Shown: positions 46,594 through 52,835 of the stretch, piece by piece | Layout of the letters: every line of letters begins with the position of its first letter | Position numbering within the stretch: the first letter of the stretch is position 1 | Source of the DNA: Nesterenkonia alba DSM 19423 | GTDB lineage: Bacteria; Actinomycetota; Actinomycetes; Actinomycetales; Micrococcaceae | Assembly (NCBI RefSeq): GCF_000421745.1 | Contig: NZ_ATXP01000002.1 | Coordinates: 186,001 to 250,000, forward strand | DNA: 64,000 nt | Direction: 5' to 3' | Program-made: the position numbers and the translations under genes | Notes under the pieces: generated by a model | Told to the model about the DNA's origin: nothing | Database searches by the model: none | What the model saw: the letters and a program-made list of their open reading frames with translations, nothing else

Positions 46594-46611
46594 ACAGTCA
46601 CGTGACACTGT
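46594..46611. promoter_or_regulatory. 18-bp palindrome upstream of rpf, near-copy of the putA-region operator
   Basis: ACAGTCACGTGACACTGT, containing the perfect palindrome GTCACGTGAC, is identical at 16 of 18 positions to the site at 9457-9474. It lies about 125 bp before the rpf start, a normal place for an activator or repressor site. Confidence 0.5.
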
Positions 46612-46758
46612 AATCAGCCTGTGACCTCGGCGGGAGTCCACCGTTACAGCAGAGGTTGAAGCTCCGTGAAGCACACAGGCCCCTCAAAACTCATAGCCAG
46701 TATTCAGCCTGCGTAGATGGAAACTCCAAGGTCGACCCCTACTTTAGAAAGTGCCTCT

Positions 46759-46840
46759 TCAAGGTGCGAGTGATTCGGCCCCCGGGTTGGTTCTTCTAGC
46801 GTCCCCCCTCACGCGAACCACCCGGGGGCTTCTCTCTGCC
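46759..46840 (-). repeat. 80-bp hairpin repeat, copy 1 (inverted relative to copy 2)
   Basis: On the minus strand this begins about 40 bp past the HAD-phosphatase stop. The arms CCCCCGGGTTGGTTC (46779-46793) and GAACCACCCGGGGG (46815-46828) pair, with a one-base bulge. The flanks (TCAAGGTGCGAGTGATTC and TCTCTGCC) are shared with the copy at 49927-50006. The stem is closed by a G-C pair where the other copy has A-T pairs. Confidence 0.85.
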
Positions 46841-46880
46841 GTCAGGAGCCACGACTGCTGCCGCCTGACTCCTGGCCGCA

Positions 46881-47705
46881 TCACCCGGCGCTGTCCTCCG
46901 CAAGGTCGTTCAGGGGTTCCTCCAACAGCTCGTAGACCCCGTCGATGACCCGGTCCGGGCGGAAGGGGTACTGGCTGATACTGGCCTGAGAAGAGACACC
47001 ACTGAGCACCAGGACGGTGTGCATCCCCGCTTCCATACCGGCGACGATGTCGGTGTCCATGCGGTCTCCGATCATCGCGGTGTGCATCGAGTGAGCTCCT
47101 AAGTGGTTCAGTGCGGAGCGGAACATCATCGGGTTGGGCTTGCCGACCACGTAGGGGTCGCGGCCAGTGGCCTTAGTGATGAGCGCAGCGATCGCCCCCG
47201 TGGCCGGAAGCACCCCTTCTGGGCTGGGGCCGGTCGCGTCTGGATTAGTGAGGATGAATCGGGCCCCGTTGTTGATAAGCCGCACTGCTTTGGTGATGGC
47301 CTCGAAGCTGTAGTTGCGGGTCTCACCGACCACCACGTAGTCGGGATTTGTCTCCGTCATGATGAACCCGGCCTCATGCAGCGCAGTGGTCAGTCCGGCT
47401 TCACCCACCACGTATGCGGTGCCCGATGGATTGGACTCGCCACTGATCTGTTTAGACAGGAAAGTCGAGGTCGCCAAGGCTGAAGTCCAGATGCGATCCT
47501 CAGGCACAATCAGCCCCGAGTGCCGCAGCCGGGCGGAGAGGTCCCGGGCGGTGAAGATCGAGTTGTTCGTGAGCACCAGATAGGGCAAATCCGCCCGCCG
47601 CCACTGCTCCAAGAGTTCGGCGGCTCCGGGCAGTGCTTCCTGCTCACGGACAAGGACTCCATCCATATCGGTCAGCCAGCATTCGATCGTGGCCTCATGC
47701 TCCAC
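46881..47705 (-). CDS. HAD-IIA family hydrolase (NagD-like phosphatase)
   Basis: A 274-residue HAD phosphatase. Motif I is DMDGVLV (nucleophile Asp 13), motif II TNNSIF, the lysine in VGKPNPMMF and motif IV MIGDRMDTDIVAGMEAGM; the C2-type cap lies between. Family members dephosphorylate small sugar or nucleotide phosphates in the cytosol. The ATG start is followed by a short acidic N-terminus. Gene order (alone on the minus strand, divergent from a GntR-ABC unit) gives no substrate hint. Confidence 0.9.
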   Translation of the reverse strand: MEHEATIECWLTDMDGVLVREQEALPGAAELLEQWRRADLPYLVLTNNSIFTARDLSARLRHSGLIVPEDRIWTSALATSTFLSKQISGESNPSGTAYVVGEAGLTTALHEAGFIMTETNPDYVVVGETRNYSFEAITKAVRLINNGARFILTNPDATGPSPEGVLPATGAIAALITKATGRDPYVVGKPNPMMFRSALNHLGAHSMHTAMIGDRMDTDIVAGMEAGMHTVLVLSGVSSQASISQYPFRPDRVIDGVYELLEEPLNDLAEDSAG

Positions 47706-47797
47706 AGTTGCTCACTTCCCTCTCTGGTCGCGGATTTTCTCTCATCCTATGTCGCCGTGCTGGAGGGAAACAGAGTTGACTCCCACCCTTGTTCCAT

Positions 47798-47821
47798 GGT
47801 TAGTTAGTCAAGTAATGAACC
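47798..47821. promoter_or_regulatory. Semi-palindromic operator upstream of the GntR-ABC operon
   Basis: GGTTnnTTAnTnnAnTAAnnAACC, a 24-bp imperfect inverted repeat about 65 bp before the GntR start. A TTGACT -35-like element lies at 47776-47781. YtrA-type GntR proteins bind long palindromes in their own promoters, so autoregulation is likely. Confidence 0.5.
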
Positions 47822-47886
47822 ACTGATGTAGTGATGCGGTTTAAGCTGGTCCAGCCCGGGCCACGGATGGAATGGAAGGCGGTGAA

Positions 47887-48252
47887 GTGGTGGAGGAAGG
47901 TCGTCCCCTCTTCGTACAGATCGCCGAGCAGGTCGAGGCCTCGGTGCTGGACGGGTCACTGGCCGAAGGTGAGCGTGCTCCCTCCACGAACGAACTGGCT
48001 GCCTTTCATCGGATCAACCCGGCAACTGCCGCCAAGGGCGTCAATCTGCTGGTGGACCGGGGCATCCTGGTCAAGCGCCGGGGTCTGGGCATGTTCGTCG
48101 CCGAAGGGGCGCGTCAGATTCTGCGCACCGAGCGGCGCGAACGCTTTGCCGATCACTACCTGGACCCGATGTTGGCCGAAGCCGAGCATCTGGGGATGAC
48201 AGTGGACCAGGTGATCGAGTTGCTGCGTCAGCGTGCGCAGCGCACCCCATGA
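47887..48252 (+). CDS. GntR-family regulator, YtrA subfamily
   Basis: A protein of about 121 residues: winged helix PLFVQIAEQVEASVLDGSLAEGERAPSTNELAAFHRINPATAAKGV (cited in parts; the S-T-N-E-L-A core is diagnostic) followed by a short C-terminal helix pair (ADHYLDPMLAEAEHLGM). The short effector part defines the YtrA group, which represses adjacent ABC transporters. I chose the GTG at 47887 because GGAAGG (47875-47880) is six nt upstream; the in-frame ATG at 47872 has no ribosome site. Its stop overlaps an in-frame ATG of the ABC gene. Confidence 0.85.
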   Translation: MVEEGRPLFVQIAEQVEASVLDGSLAEGERAPSTNELAAFHRINPATAAKGVNLLVDRGILVKRRGLGMFVAEGARQILRTERRERFADHYLDPMLAEAEHLGMTVDQVIELLRQRAQRTP

Positions 48253-48263
48253 GAGGAGCGGCC

Positions 48264-49178
48264 ATGGCCGACCCCGGACAGACTCCCGCAGTAAGTGTGC
48301 GTGGGCTGAGCAGACGATATTCGACGACGACGGCGCTTGACGACGTCGATCTTGACCTCACCTCGGGGACTATCCACGGTCTACTGGGCCGCAATGGGGC
48401 CGGTAAGTCCACCCTGATGTCCATCATCACCGGTCAAGAGTTCCCCTCCTCCGGTGAGGTGAGTATCTTCGGTCAAACCCCGCATGAAAATGAAGAGGTC
48501 CTGCCGCGGATGTGCTTCATCCGGGAATCTCAGAAGTATCAGGATGACATTCGGGCGATTCATGCCTTCCGAGCTGCTGCGGATGCTTTCCCGAACTGGG
48601 ACTGGGATGTGGCTCACCGGCTCATCGAGGAGTTCAGTGTCCCGGAGAAAACCAAAATCAAGAAGATGTCCCACGGGCAGTGCTCAGCCGTGGGAGTCAT
48701 CACCGGTATCGCCTCCCGGGCGGATCTGACCCTTTTTGACGAACCGTATGTGGGGCTGGACCCGGTGGCTCGTAGCCAGTTCTACCGGGCGCTGTTGGAG
48801 GACTACGCCGAACACCCCCGCACGATTGTGATCTCTTCACATCTCATCGATGAGATCGCCCAACTGATTGAGAATGTGGTCCTCATCGACCAGGGGCGGG
48901 TGCTGCTGCATGAACCTGCCGATGACCTGCGCGATCGGGCCGTCACTCTGGTGGGCCGGGTTGATGCAGTGGACCAGATCACCGCAGAACGGCAGGTGCT
49001 CACCCGCGAGGAAATGGGCCGTACTGTCCGGCTCACTGCAGAAGGAGCCCTGACCGAGGCAGAGCGGCAGCGTGCCGCCCAGTTGGAGGTCGACGTCCTC
49101 CCGGTGGGGCTGCAGGACCTGGTGGTGCACCTCACCACCCGGGAACAGCGCACAGCGCGAGAGGAGTCCCAGTCATGA
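48264..49178 (+). CDS. ABC transporter ATP-binding protein
   Basis: A 304-residue ATPase. Walker A is GRNGAGKST, Walker B LTLFDEPYVGLD, and the switch histidine is in ISSHLIDE. The signature motif is degenerate, MSHGQ instead of LSGGQ, as in several YtrB/BcrA-like drug or peptide exporters. The C-terminal 90 residues form a beta domain without Walker motifs. The start is the ATG at 48264 (GAGGAG six nt upstream), 12 nt after the gntR stop. It overlaps the permease start (ATGA). Confidence 0.9.
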   Translation: MADPGQTPAVSVRGLSRRYSTTTALDDVDLDLTSGTIHGLLGRNGAGKSTLMSIITGQEFPSSGEVSIFGQTPHENEEVLPRMCFIRESQKYQDDIRAIHAFRAAADAFPNWDWDVAHRLIEEFSVPEKTKIKKMSHGQCSAVGVITGIASRADLTLFDEPYVGLDPVARSQFYRALLEDYAEHPRTIVISSHLIDEIAQLIENVVLIDQGRVLLHEPADDLRDRAVTLVGRVDAVDQITAERQVLTREEMGRTVRLTAEGALTEAERQRAAQLEVDVLPVGLQDLVVHLTTREQRTAREESQS

Positions 49179-49897
49179 GTCGGGTCGTCAGCGCAGCACG
49201 GCTCCACGTGCTGCAGAGGAACAATATCGTCACCCAGGTGCCGTTGATTTTCGGCATCGCCTACACCATCTCAGTGCTCATTGTGCTGTTGATTCACGTC
49301 CAGGGCGCCAGTGTGCTGGTGGGGCCTGGCACCAGCGGCGCCACCGGGGCAGTCCACGGTGCAGTCATCGGTGCTGCCGCGGTTTCATCCATGATGCTGG
49401 CTGCCTATAGCCTGCCTCACGCCCTGAGCCTGAGCTACAGTCGGCGCACCTTCTTACTGGGCACTTATGTCGTTTTCTTCATCACCGCTGCGCTCATCGG
49501 AGTGCTGTTCGGGATCGCCGCGGCGCTCGAGGAAGCCTTCGATGGCTACGGCATCGGCCACTATTCGGTCGCCGTGCCTTACCTGACGGGAACCGCGGGG
49601 GCCTTCGAGGTCGCGGCGTTCTCCACCGCCCTGGCTCTGTGTGCCATGGCCAGTGCGTTTCTCATCCCGATGCTCTACCGGCGAGTGGGGCTCATGCGGC
49701 TCTGGGCTATAACCGGGGCAGTCCTCGTGGTGCTGTTACTGCTGGTCGCTTGGGCGACCATCACCGATGGGTGGGCTGCGGTCGGGCAGTGGCTGCTCGA
49801 CCAGAACGGTTTCACGTGGGCCGGCTGGCTGGTGGCAGCCACAGGGGTAGCCACTGTGGCGAACTGGCTGACCATCCGCCGCATTCCTGCGGAGTAG
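49175..49897 (+). CDS. ABC-2-type transporter permease
   Basis: A 240-residue integral membrane protein with six hydrophobic segments (LIFGIAYTISVLIVLLI, AVIGAAAVSSMMLAAY, YVVFFITAALIGVLFGIAAA and others) and few polar loops. It is encoded directly after the ATPase with a 4-bp overlap. Together with the YtrA-type regulator this forms a self-contained export operon. Substrate unknown; such units often respond to cell-envelope stress or antibiotics. Confidence 0.8.
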   Translation: MSRVVSAARLHVLQRNNIVTQVPLIFGIAYTISVLIVLLIHVQGASVLVGPGTSGATGAVHGAVIGAAAVSSMMLAAYSLPHALSLSYSRRTFLLGTYVVFFITAALIGVLFGIAAALEEAFDGYGIGHYSVAVPYLTGTAGAFEVAAFSTALALCAMASAFLIPMLYRRVGLMRLWAITGAVLVVLLLLVAWATITDGWAAVGQWLLDQNGFTWAGWLVAATGVATVANWLTIRRIPAE

Positions 49898-49926
49898 AGG
49901 AGCCGCAACCCTCGGGACAGGCTGAG

Positions 49927-50006
49927 GGCAGAGAAAACCCCCGGGTGGTTCGCGTGAGGGGGACGCTAGAAGAACCACCCGGGGGTTTGAATCACTCGCA
50001 CCTTGA
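49927..50006 (+). repeat. 80-bp hairpin repeat, copy 2
   Basis: Arms AAACCCCCGGGTGGTTC (49935-49951) and GAACCACCCGGGGGTTT (49972-49988) pair perfectly over 17 bp around a 20-nt loop that can extend by GCGT/ACGC. The 3' arm runs into TTTGAATC. It lies 38 bp past the ABC permease stop in terminator orientation and is about 90 percent identical to the inverted copy at 46759-46840, including loop and flanks. The rest of 49898-50147 holds no gene that I can see. Confidence 0.85.
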
Positions 50007-50147
50007 TGAGGTAGTTAGTAATCTACGGGTCGACCTTGATGGAACCCCCCGAAATCACTGGATGTTTCCTGTGAGTTTTTCCGGAGATTGCTCCGTGGGT
50101 AAACGGCTCGTAAACGGAGGGTGCACACCGGACAAACGGGGCCGGTT

Positions 50148-50501
50148 TTACTGTCCCGGAGCCTCGCTGCGGGGCACTCCCGGGTGCAGGATGACCCGAC
50201 CGTTTTCCACGGTGACGTGGTGGGTCTTGACCGGGGTGATCGCTGGCGGGGTTTCGGGAACTCCGGTGCGCAGGCAGAATGCCGAGGCGTGCATCGGGCA
50301 TTCGATGGTGTCTTCCTCTACGAAACCGTCGGAAAGAGAAACCGCTGCGTGCGTGCATTCGTCGTCGACGGCGAAGTAGTCCCCATCTTCGGAACGCACC
50401 AGGGCGATGTCTTCCGGGTAGCCGGTCTGCTCGGCGGGGATGCGCATCGCTTCACCGTCACCGAGGAGATCCTCCGGTCCCAGGTCAACTGTGTCAGTCA
50501 T
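50148..50501 (-). CDS. Rieske [2Fe-2S] ferredoxin
   Basis: A 117-residue soluble Rieske protein. The cluster ligands are seen as DECTHAAVSL (C-x-H) and ECPMHASAF (C-x-x-H), 17 residues apart, as in non-haem-oxygenase ferredoxin components. No oxygenase gene is adjacent, so its electron partner is elsewhere. Ends four bp from the S4-protein gene on the same strand. Confidence 0.92.
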   Translation of the reverse strand: MTDTVDLGPEDLLGDGEAMRIPAEQTGYPEDIALVRSEDGDYFAVDDECTHAAVSLSDGFVEEDTIECPMHASAFCLRTGVPETPPAITPVKTHHVTVENGRVILHPGVPRSEAPGQ

Positions 50502-50505
50502 AGGT

Positions 50506-50886
50506 CTATTCTTTCAGGTAGCCGCGCAAGAGTTCGAGCTGCCGCCGCTCTTTCTTGGTGGGCCGACCAGCACCCCGCTCCCGGCGTGGCAAGCCGACAT
50601 CGCGGGGTTTGATCTGCTCGGGTGAATGATCCCGGTAGGCGTGCCGGGCCACCGGTGCTCCGACACGTTTGGCGTGGGTATGCACGACTTCCAGAATGAC
50701 CACGTGACCTGGCCGACTGATGTGGATTCGGGCGCCAGGGGAGACTTTGGTAGCCGGCTTGACCGGGTCGCCGTCGATCTTGATCTTCCCCGCGCGGCAC
50801 GCCCCAGTAGCCGCCGAGCGGGTCTTGAACATCCGGACCGACCACAACCAGGCATCCACCCGGACCGGAGCGGTGGGACCATCCAT
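50506..50886 (-). CDS. S4-domain RNA-binding protein (Hsp15-like)
   Basis: A 126-residue protein with an S4 domain at residues about 8-70 (VRVDAWLWSVRMFKTRSAA, then RAGKIKIDGDPVKPATKV) and a basic tail (RRERGAGRPTKKERRQLELLRG). Hsp15 homologues bind stalled 50S subunits carrying peptidyl-tRNA. It precedes the Rieske gene by four bp, so they are co-transcribed. Confidence 0.9.
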   Translation of the reverse strand: MDGPTAPVRVDAWLWSVRMFKTRSAATGACRAGKIKIDGDPVKPATKVSPGARIHISRPGHVVILEVVHTHAKRVGAPVARHAYRDHSPEQIKPRDVGLPRRERGAGRPTKKERRQLELLRGYLKE

Positions 50887-50909
50887 AACCGCCCAGTTTA
50901 GATGGATAG

Positions 50910-51302
50910 CTACTGTCTCCTGCTGCCAGCCTTACTCCGCAGCGTGGTGAACATGACACCGAGGACGATCAGCAGCAGCGCTGCCGGCGGCAGCAAGTTC
51001 ACCCAGGCAGAGCCGGTATGGGCAAGACCCGAGGATTCGCTGGCCTCCGGGCTGGCTGACTCTGTAGGAGCAGGCGTCTCGGTAGCATCCGGCTCAGGGC
51101 CAGGGGCCTCGTCCGTTTCCCCAGGGCTCGGGGAGGCGGTGCCTGTCGGGGAGGGCTCCGAAGACTCAGCTGGATCCCTTGGCGTCGGCGAATCGACCTC
51201 TGCAGGGTCCTCCCCCGGGTCTGGCCCGTCAGGGTCAGGGGTCAGGGTCTCCTCCGGTGAGGGGTCTTCTAACCCCGGGGCCTCCGGATCCGACCCAGGG
51301 AC
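50910..51302 (-). pseudogene. C-terminal remnant of a sortase-anchored (LAHTG) surface protein
   Basis: The minus frame between a stop at 51305-51303 and a stop at 50912-50910 encodes 130 residues with no start codon. It reads as a Pro/Asp/Glu/Ser/Thr-rich wall-spanning region (EDPSPEETLTPDPDG and similar), then LAHTG, a hydrophobic helix (LLPPAALLLIVLGVMF) and a basic tail (RSKAGSRRQ). This is the complete C-terminal sorting signal of a class E sortase substrate (LAxTG). The frame upstream carries two stops within 30 codons (PIPGSGLVVK-stop). The N-terminal part is missing; a deletion is likely. The opposite-strand reading frame here is its shadow. Confidence 0.75.
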
Positions 51303-51415
51303 TCACTTCACCACAAGCCCAGATCCAGGAATAGGGGCAGAACCCTAACCCATGAGCCGAGAGACACCTCCACCCGGGTATTCAAACCGAGCACTGGCGA
51401 ACGCTCCCCATATGC

Positions 51416-51457
51416 ATCGTGACCCGGGAGCGCGGAGCCCGGCTCCCGGGTCACGAT
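51416..51457. terminator. Strong hairpin terminator
   Basis: ATCGTGACCCGGGAGC (51416-51431) and GCTCCCGGGTCACGAT (51442-51457) form a perfect 16-bp stem with a 10-nt loop, 23 bp past the stop of the small secreted-protein gene. The stretch 51303-51479 otherwise holds no gene. Confidence 0.88.
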
Positions 51458-51479
51458 CAAACACGAAGTTCTCAAACCA

Positions 51480-52019
51480 TCAGTTCACACTTGGATCTAC
51501 TCGAATGATCCGGTAGTGGAACTCGGTGACCGGATCATTCGGGCCGAGACTGTCAGTCTGCAGACGACTCACGGTCTCTCCAGGCTGCCACCCTGATCCA
51601 GTGGAACGTGCACTTGAGCAGAGTTCCGAATGAAGGTTATTCCCATCTCTTCTGTACTGGAAACAGACCCCGACTACCCGTTGCCCGTTCCACACATTGG
51701 CGGCGGCATATGCCTCACCCCGGTACACAAACTGCACATACTCCTGAGATTGGACATAACTGGCACCCCACGACTGATACACAGGCGTAGAACGACTATC
51801 GGGACCAATTGATGAGTCATCTGCTGATTCGCCGCCGTCGAGGACAATCGTGTGCTCTTCAATTTCCACTCCATCTTCGGGCCCGTACACCTCTCCATTG
51901 ATGATGACGGAGTCTCCCTGAATCTCCACAGGATCACCATCCACGGCAGCAGACGAGGGAGCAGGAGTCAGGCCGAGGAGCGAAACGACAAATACCGACG
52001 CTAATGATTTAAGTACCAT
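51480..52019 (-). CDS. Small secreted protein of unknown function
   Basis: A 179-residue exported protein (signal MVLKSLASVFVVSLLGLTPAPSSA). After an acidic first part (VEIQGDSVIINGEVYGPEDG) comes a beta-rich domain with aromatic residues (YVQSQEYVQFVYRGEAYAAANVW) and a cysteine pair 17 residues apart in VCFQYRRDGNNLHSELC. I do not recognise a family. Codon use is less GC-biased than in its neighbours, which may mark recent acquisition. A strong inverted repeat lies just upstream. Confidence 0.7.
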   Translation of the reverse strand: MVLKSLASVFVVSLLGLTPAPSSAAVDGDPVEIQGDSVIINGEVYGPEDGVEIEEHTIVLDGGESADDSSIGPDSRSTPVYQSWGASYVQSQEYVQFVYRGEAYAAANVWNGQRVVGVCFQYRRDGNNLHSELCSSARSTGSGWQPGETVSRLQTDSLGPNDPVTEFHYRIIRVDPSVN

Positions 52020-52028
52020 GCCTCCATG

Positions 52029-52053
52029 GCAACACAGGCAATTACTGTGTTGC
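52029..52053. promoter_or_regulatory. Inverted repeat upstream of the small secreted-protein gene
   Basis: GCAACACAG-N7-CTGTGTTGC, perfect 9-bp arms, starting 10 bp from the start codon. A further half-site GTGTGTTAC follows about 13 bp on. Such a position suggests an operator or a leader hairpin that masks initiation. Confidence 0.5.
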
Positions 52054-52134
52054 GATAATTTTTCAGTGTGTTACATAGATTAGTTGCCGTTAAGCACCCT
52101 TCCCGTCGCCCATCAGCTTTGGTACTCTGCGATT

Positions 52135-52605
52135 ATGCGCTCAACGACGTACCTCAGGGTCTGGATCATGCTTCTGCTCGGAGCCTTAGCGCTCGTCGCC
52201 GCAGGCTTACTTCTCTACGGCCATGACGCGGCCCGGATGGCGCCGGAGTACAGCAACCTGCTTTGGCCGGTCTGGGTTGCCACGTTGCTTCCCCTCATGG
52301 CAGTCGCAGGGGTTCTGATATGCGGCATCCGGCTCACCCGCCTCATGGACCGTGGGCAGGCTTTCTCTCAGTCCACCGTGAAGGAGTTCGCACGAATCAA
52401 ATACTTGTTCGCTGCCGCTGGAGCACTGCTTCTCGCACCTGTGCTGACCATCTGGACTACAGGCGCACCCCTGCATCTCTCTATCGTTACCTTATGGGGC
52501 GGAGCGACTATCCTAAGTGCGTTCGGCATGACCTCTGCTGCGATCATGCACCACCTCTTTAGTCACGCAGTCAGGCTGCGGGAGGAAAACGAGCTCACCG
52601 TCTGA
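52135..52605 (+). CDS. DUF2975 membrane protein
   Basis: A 156-residue protein with four TM helices (WIMLLLGALALVAAGLLLYG; LWPVWVATLLPLMAVAGVLI; YLFAAAGALLLAPVLTIW; a final segment before SAAIMHHLF). The layout and the RGQAFSQSTVKEFARIKYLF loop match DUF2975 proteins, which nearly always precede a small XRE regulator as here. The ATG at 52135 has TACTCT (52123-52128) six nt upstream: leaderless. Stop and next start overlap (TGATG). Confidence 0.82.
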   Translation: MRSTTYLRVWIMLLLGALALVAAGLLLYGHDAARMAPEYSNLLWPVWVATLLPLMAVAGVLICGIRLTRLMDRGQAFSQSTVKEFARIKYLFAAAGALLLAPVLTIWTTGAPLHLSIVTLWGGATILSAFGMTSAAIMHHLFSHAVRLREENELTV

Positions 52606-52820
52606 TGCCCATTGTTGTCAACCTCGACGTCATGCTGGCCAAACGTAAGATGCGGCTGAACGAACTCAGCTCACGCGTCGGCATCACTGTCGCCAACCTC
52701 AGCAACCTCAAGACCGGCAAAGCCCGAGCCGTGAAGTTCAGCACCCTCGATGCGATCTGCCGGGAACTCGATTGTCAGCCCGGCGACATCCTCGAATACC
52801 GTCCCCAAAACCCCGACTGA
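52605..52820 (+). CDS. Small XRE/Cro-type helix-turn-helix regulator (YozG-like)
   Basis: A 71-residue single-domain repressor: MLAKRKMRLNELSSRVGIT, VANLSNLKTGKARAVKFSTL and the closing LDAICRELDCQPGDILEYRP are typical of the YozG/HTH_26 group. Coupled by a 1-bp overlap to the DUF2975 gene. Pairs of this kind are common but their signal is unknown. Confidence 0.9.
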   Translation: MPIVVNLDVMLAKRKMRLNELSSRVGITVANLSNLKTGKARAVKFSTLDAICRELDCQPGDILEYRPQNPD

Positions 52821-52835
52821 AAACTGCGCGTGGGG

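Noticed and set aside
46404-46601. Small minus-strand ORF upstream of rpf as a leader peptide
   Set aside because: It overlaps the rpf start, has no ribosome site or conserved composition, and reads like a chance frame.
46471-46720. Possible c-di-AMP (ydaO-type) riboswitch in the rpf leader
   Set aside because: The conserved ydaO core segments could not be located; only the 18-bp palindrome and short G-rich stretches are present.
50902-51348. Plus-strand ORF of 148 residues rich in Ser/Gly/Pro
   Set aside because: It is the antisense of the LAHTG wall-anchor remnant, whose minus-strand reading has a sorting signal, hydrophobic helix and basic tail.
52135-52820. DUF2975-XRE pair as a toxin-antitoxin or new defence module
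   Set aside because: This pairing is a common housekeeping arrangement in Gram-positives; nothing in the sequence points to toxicity or defence.
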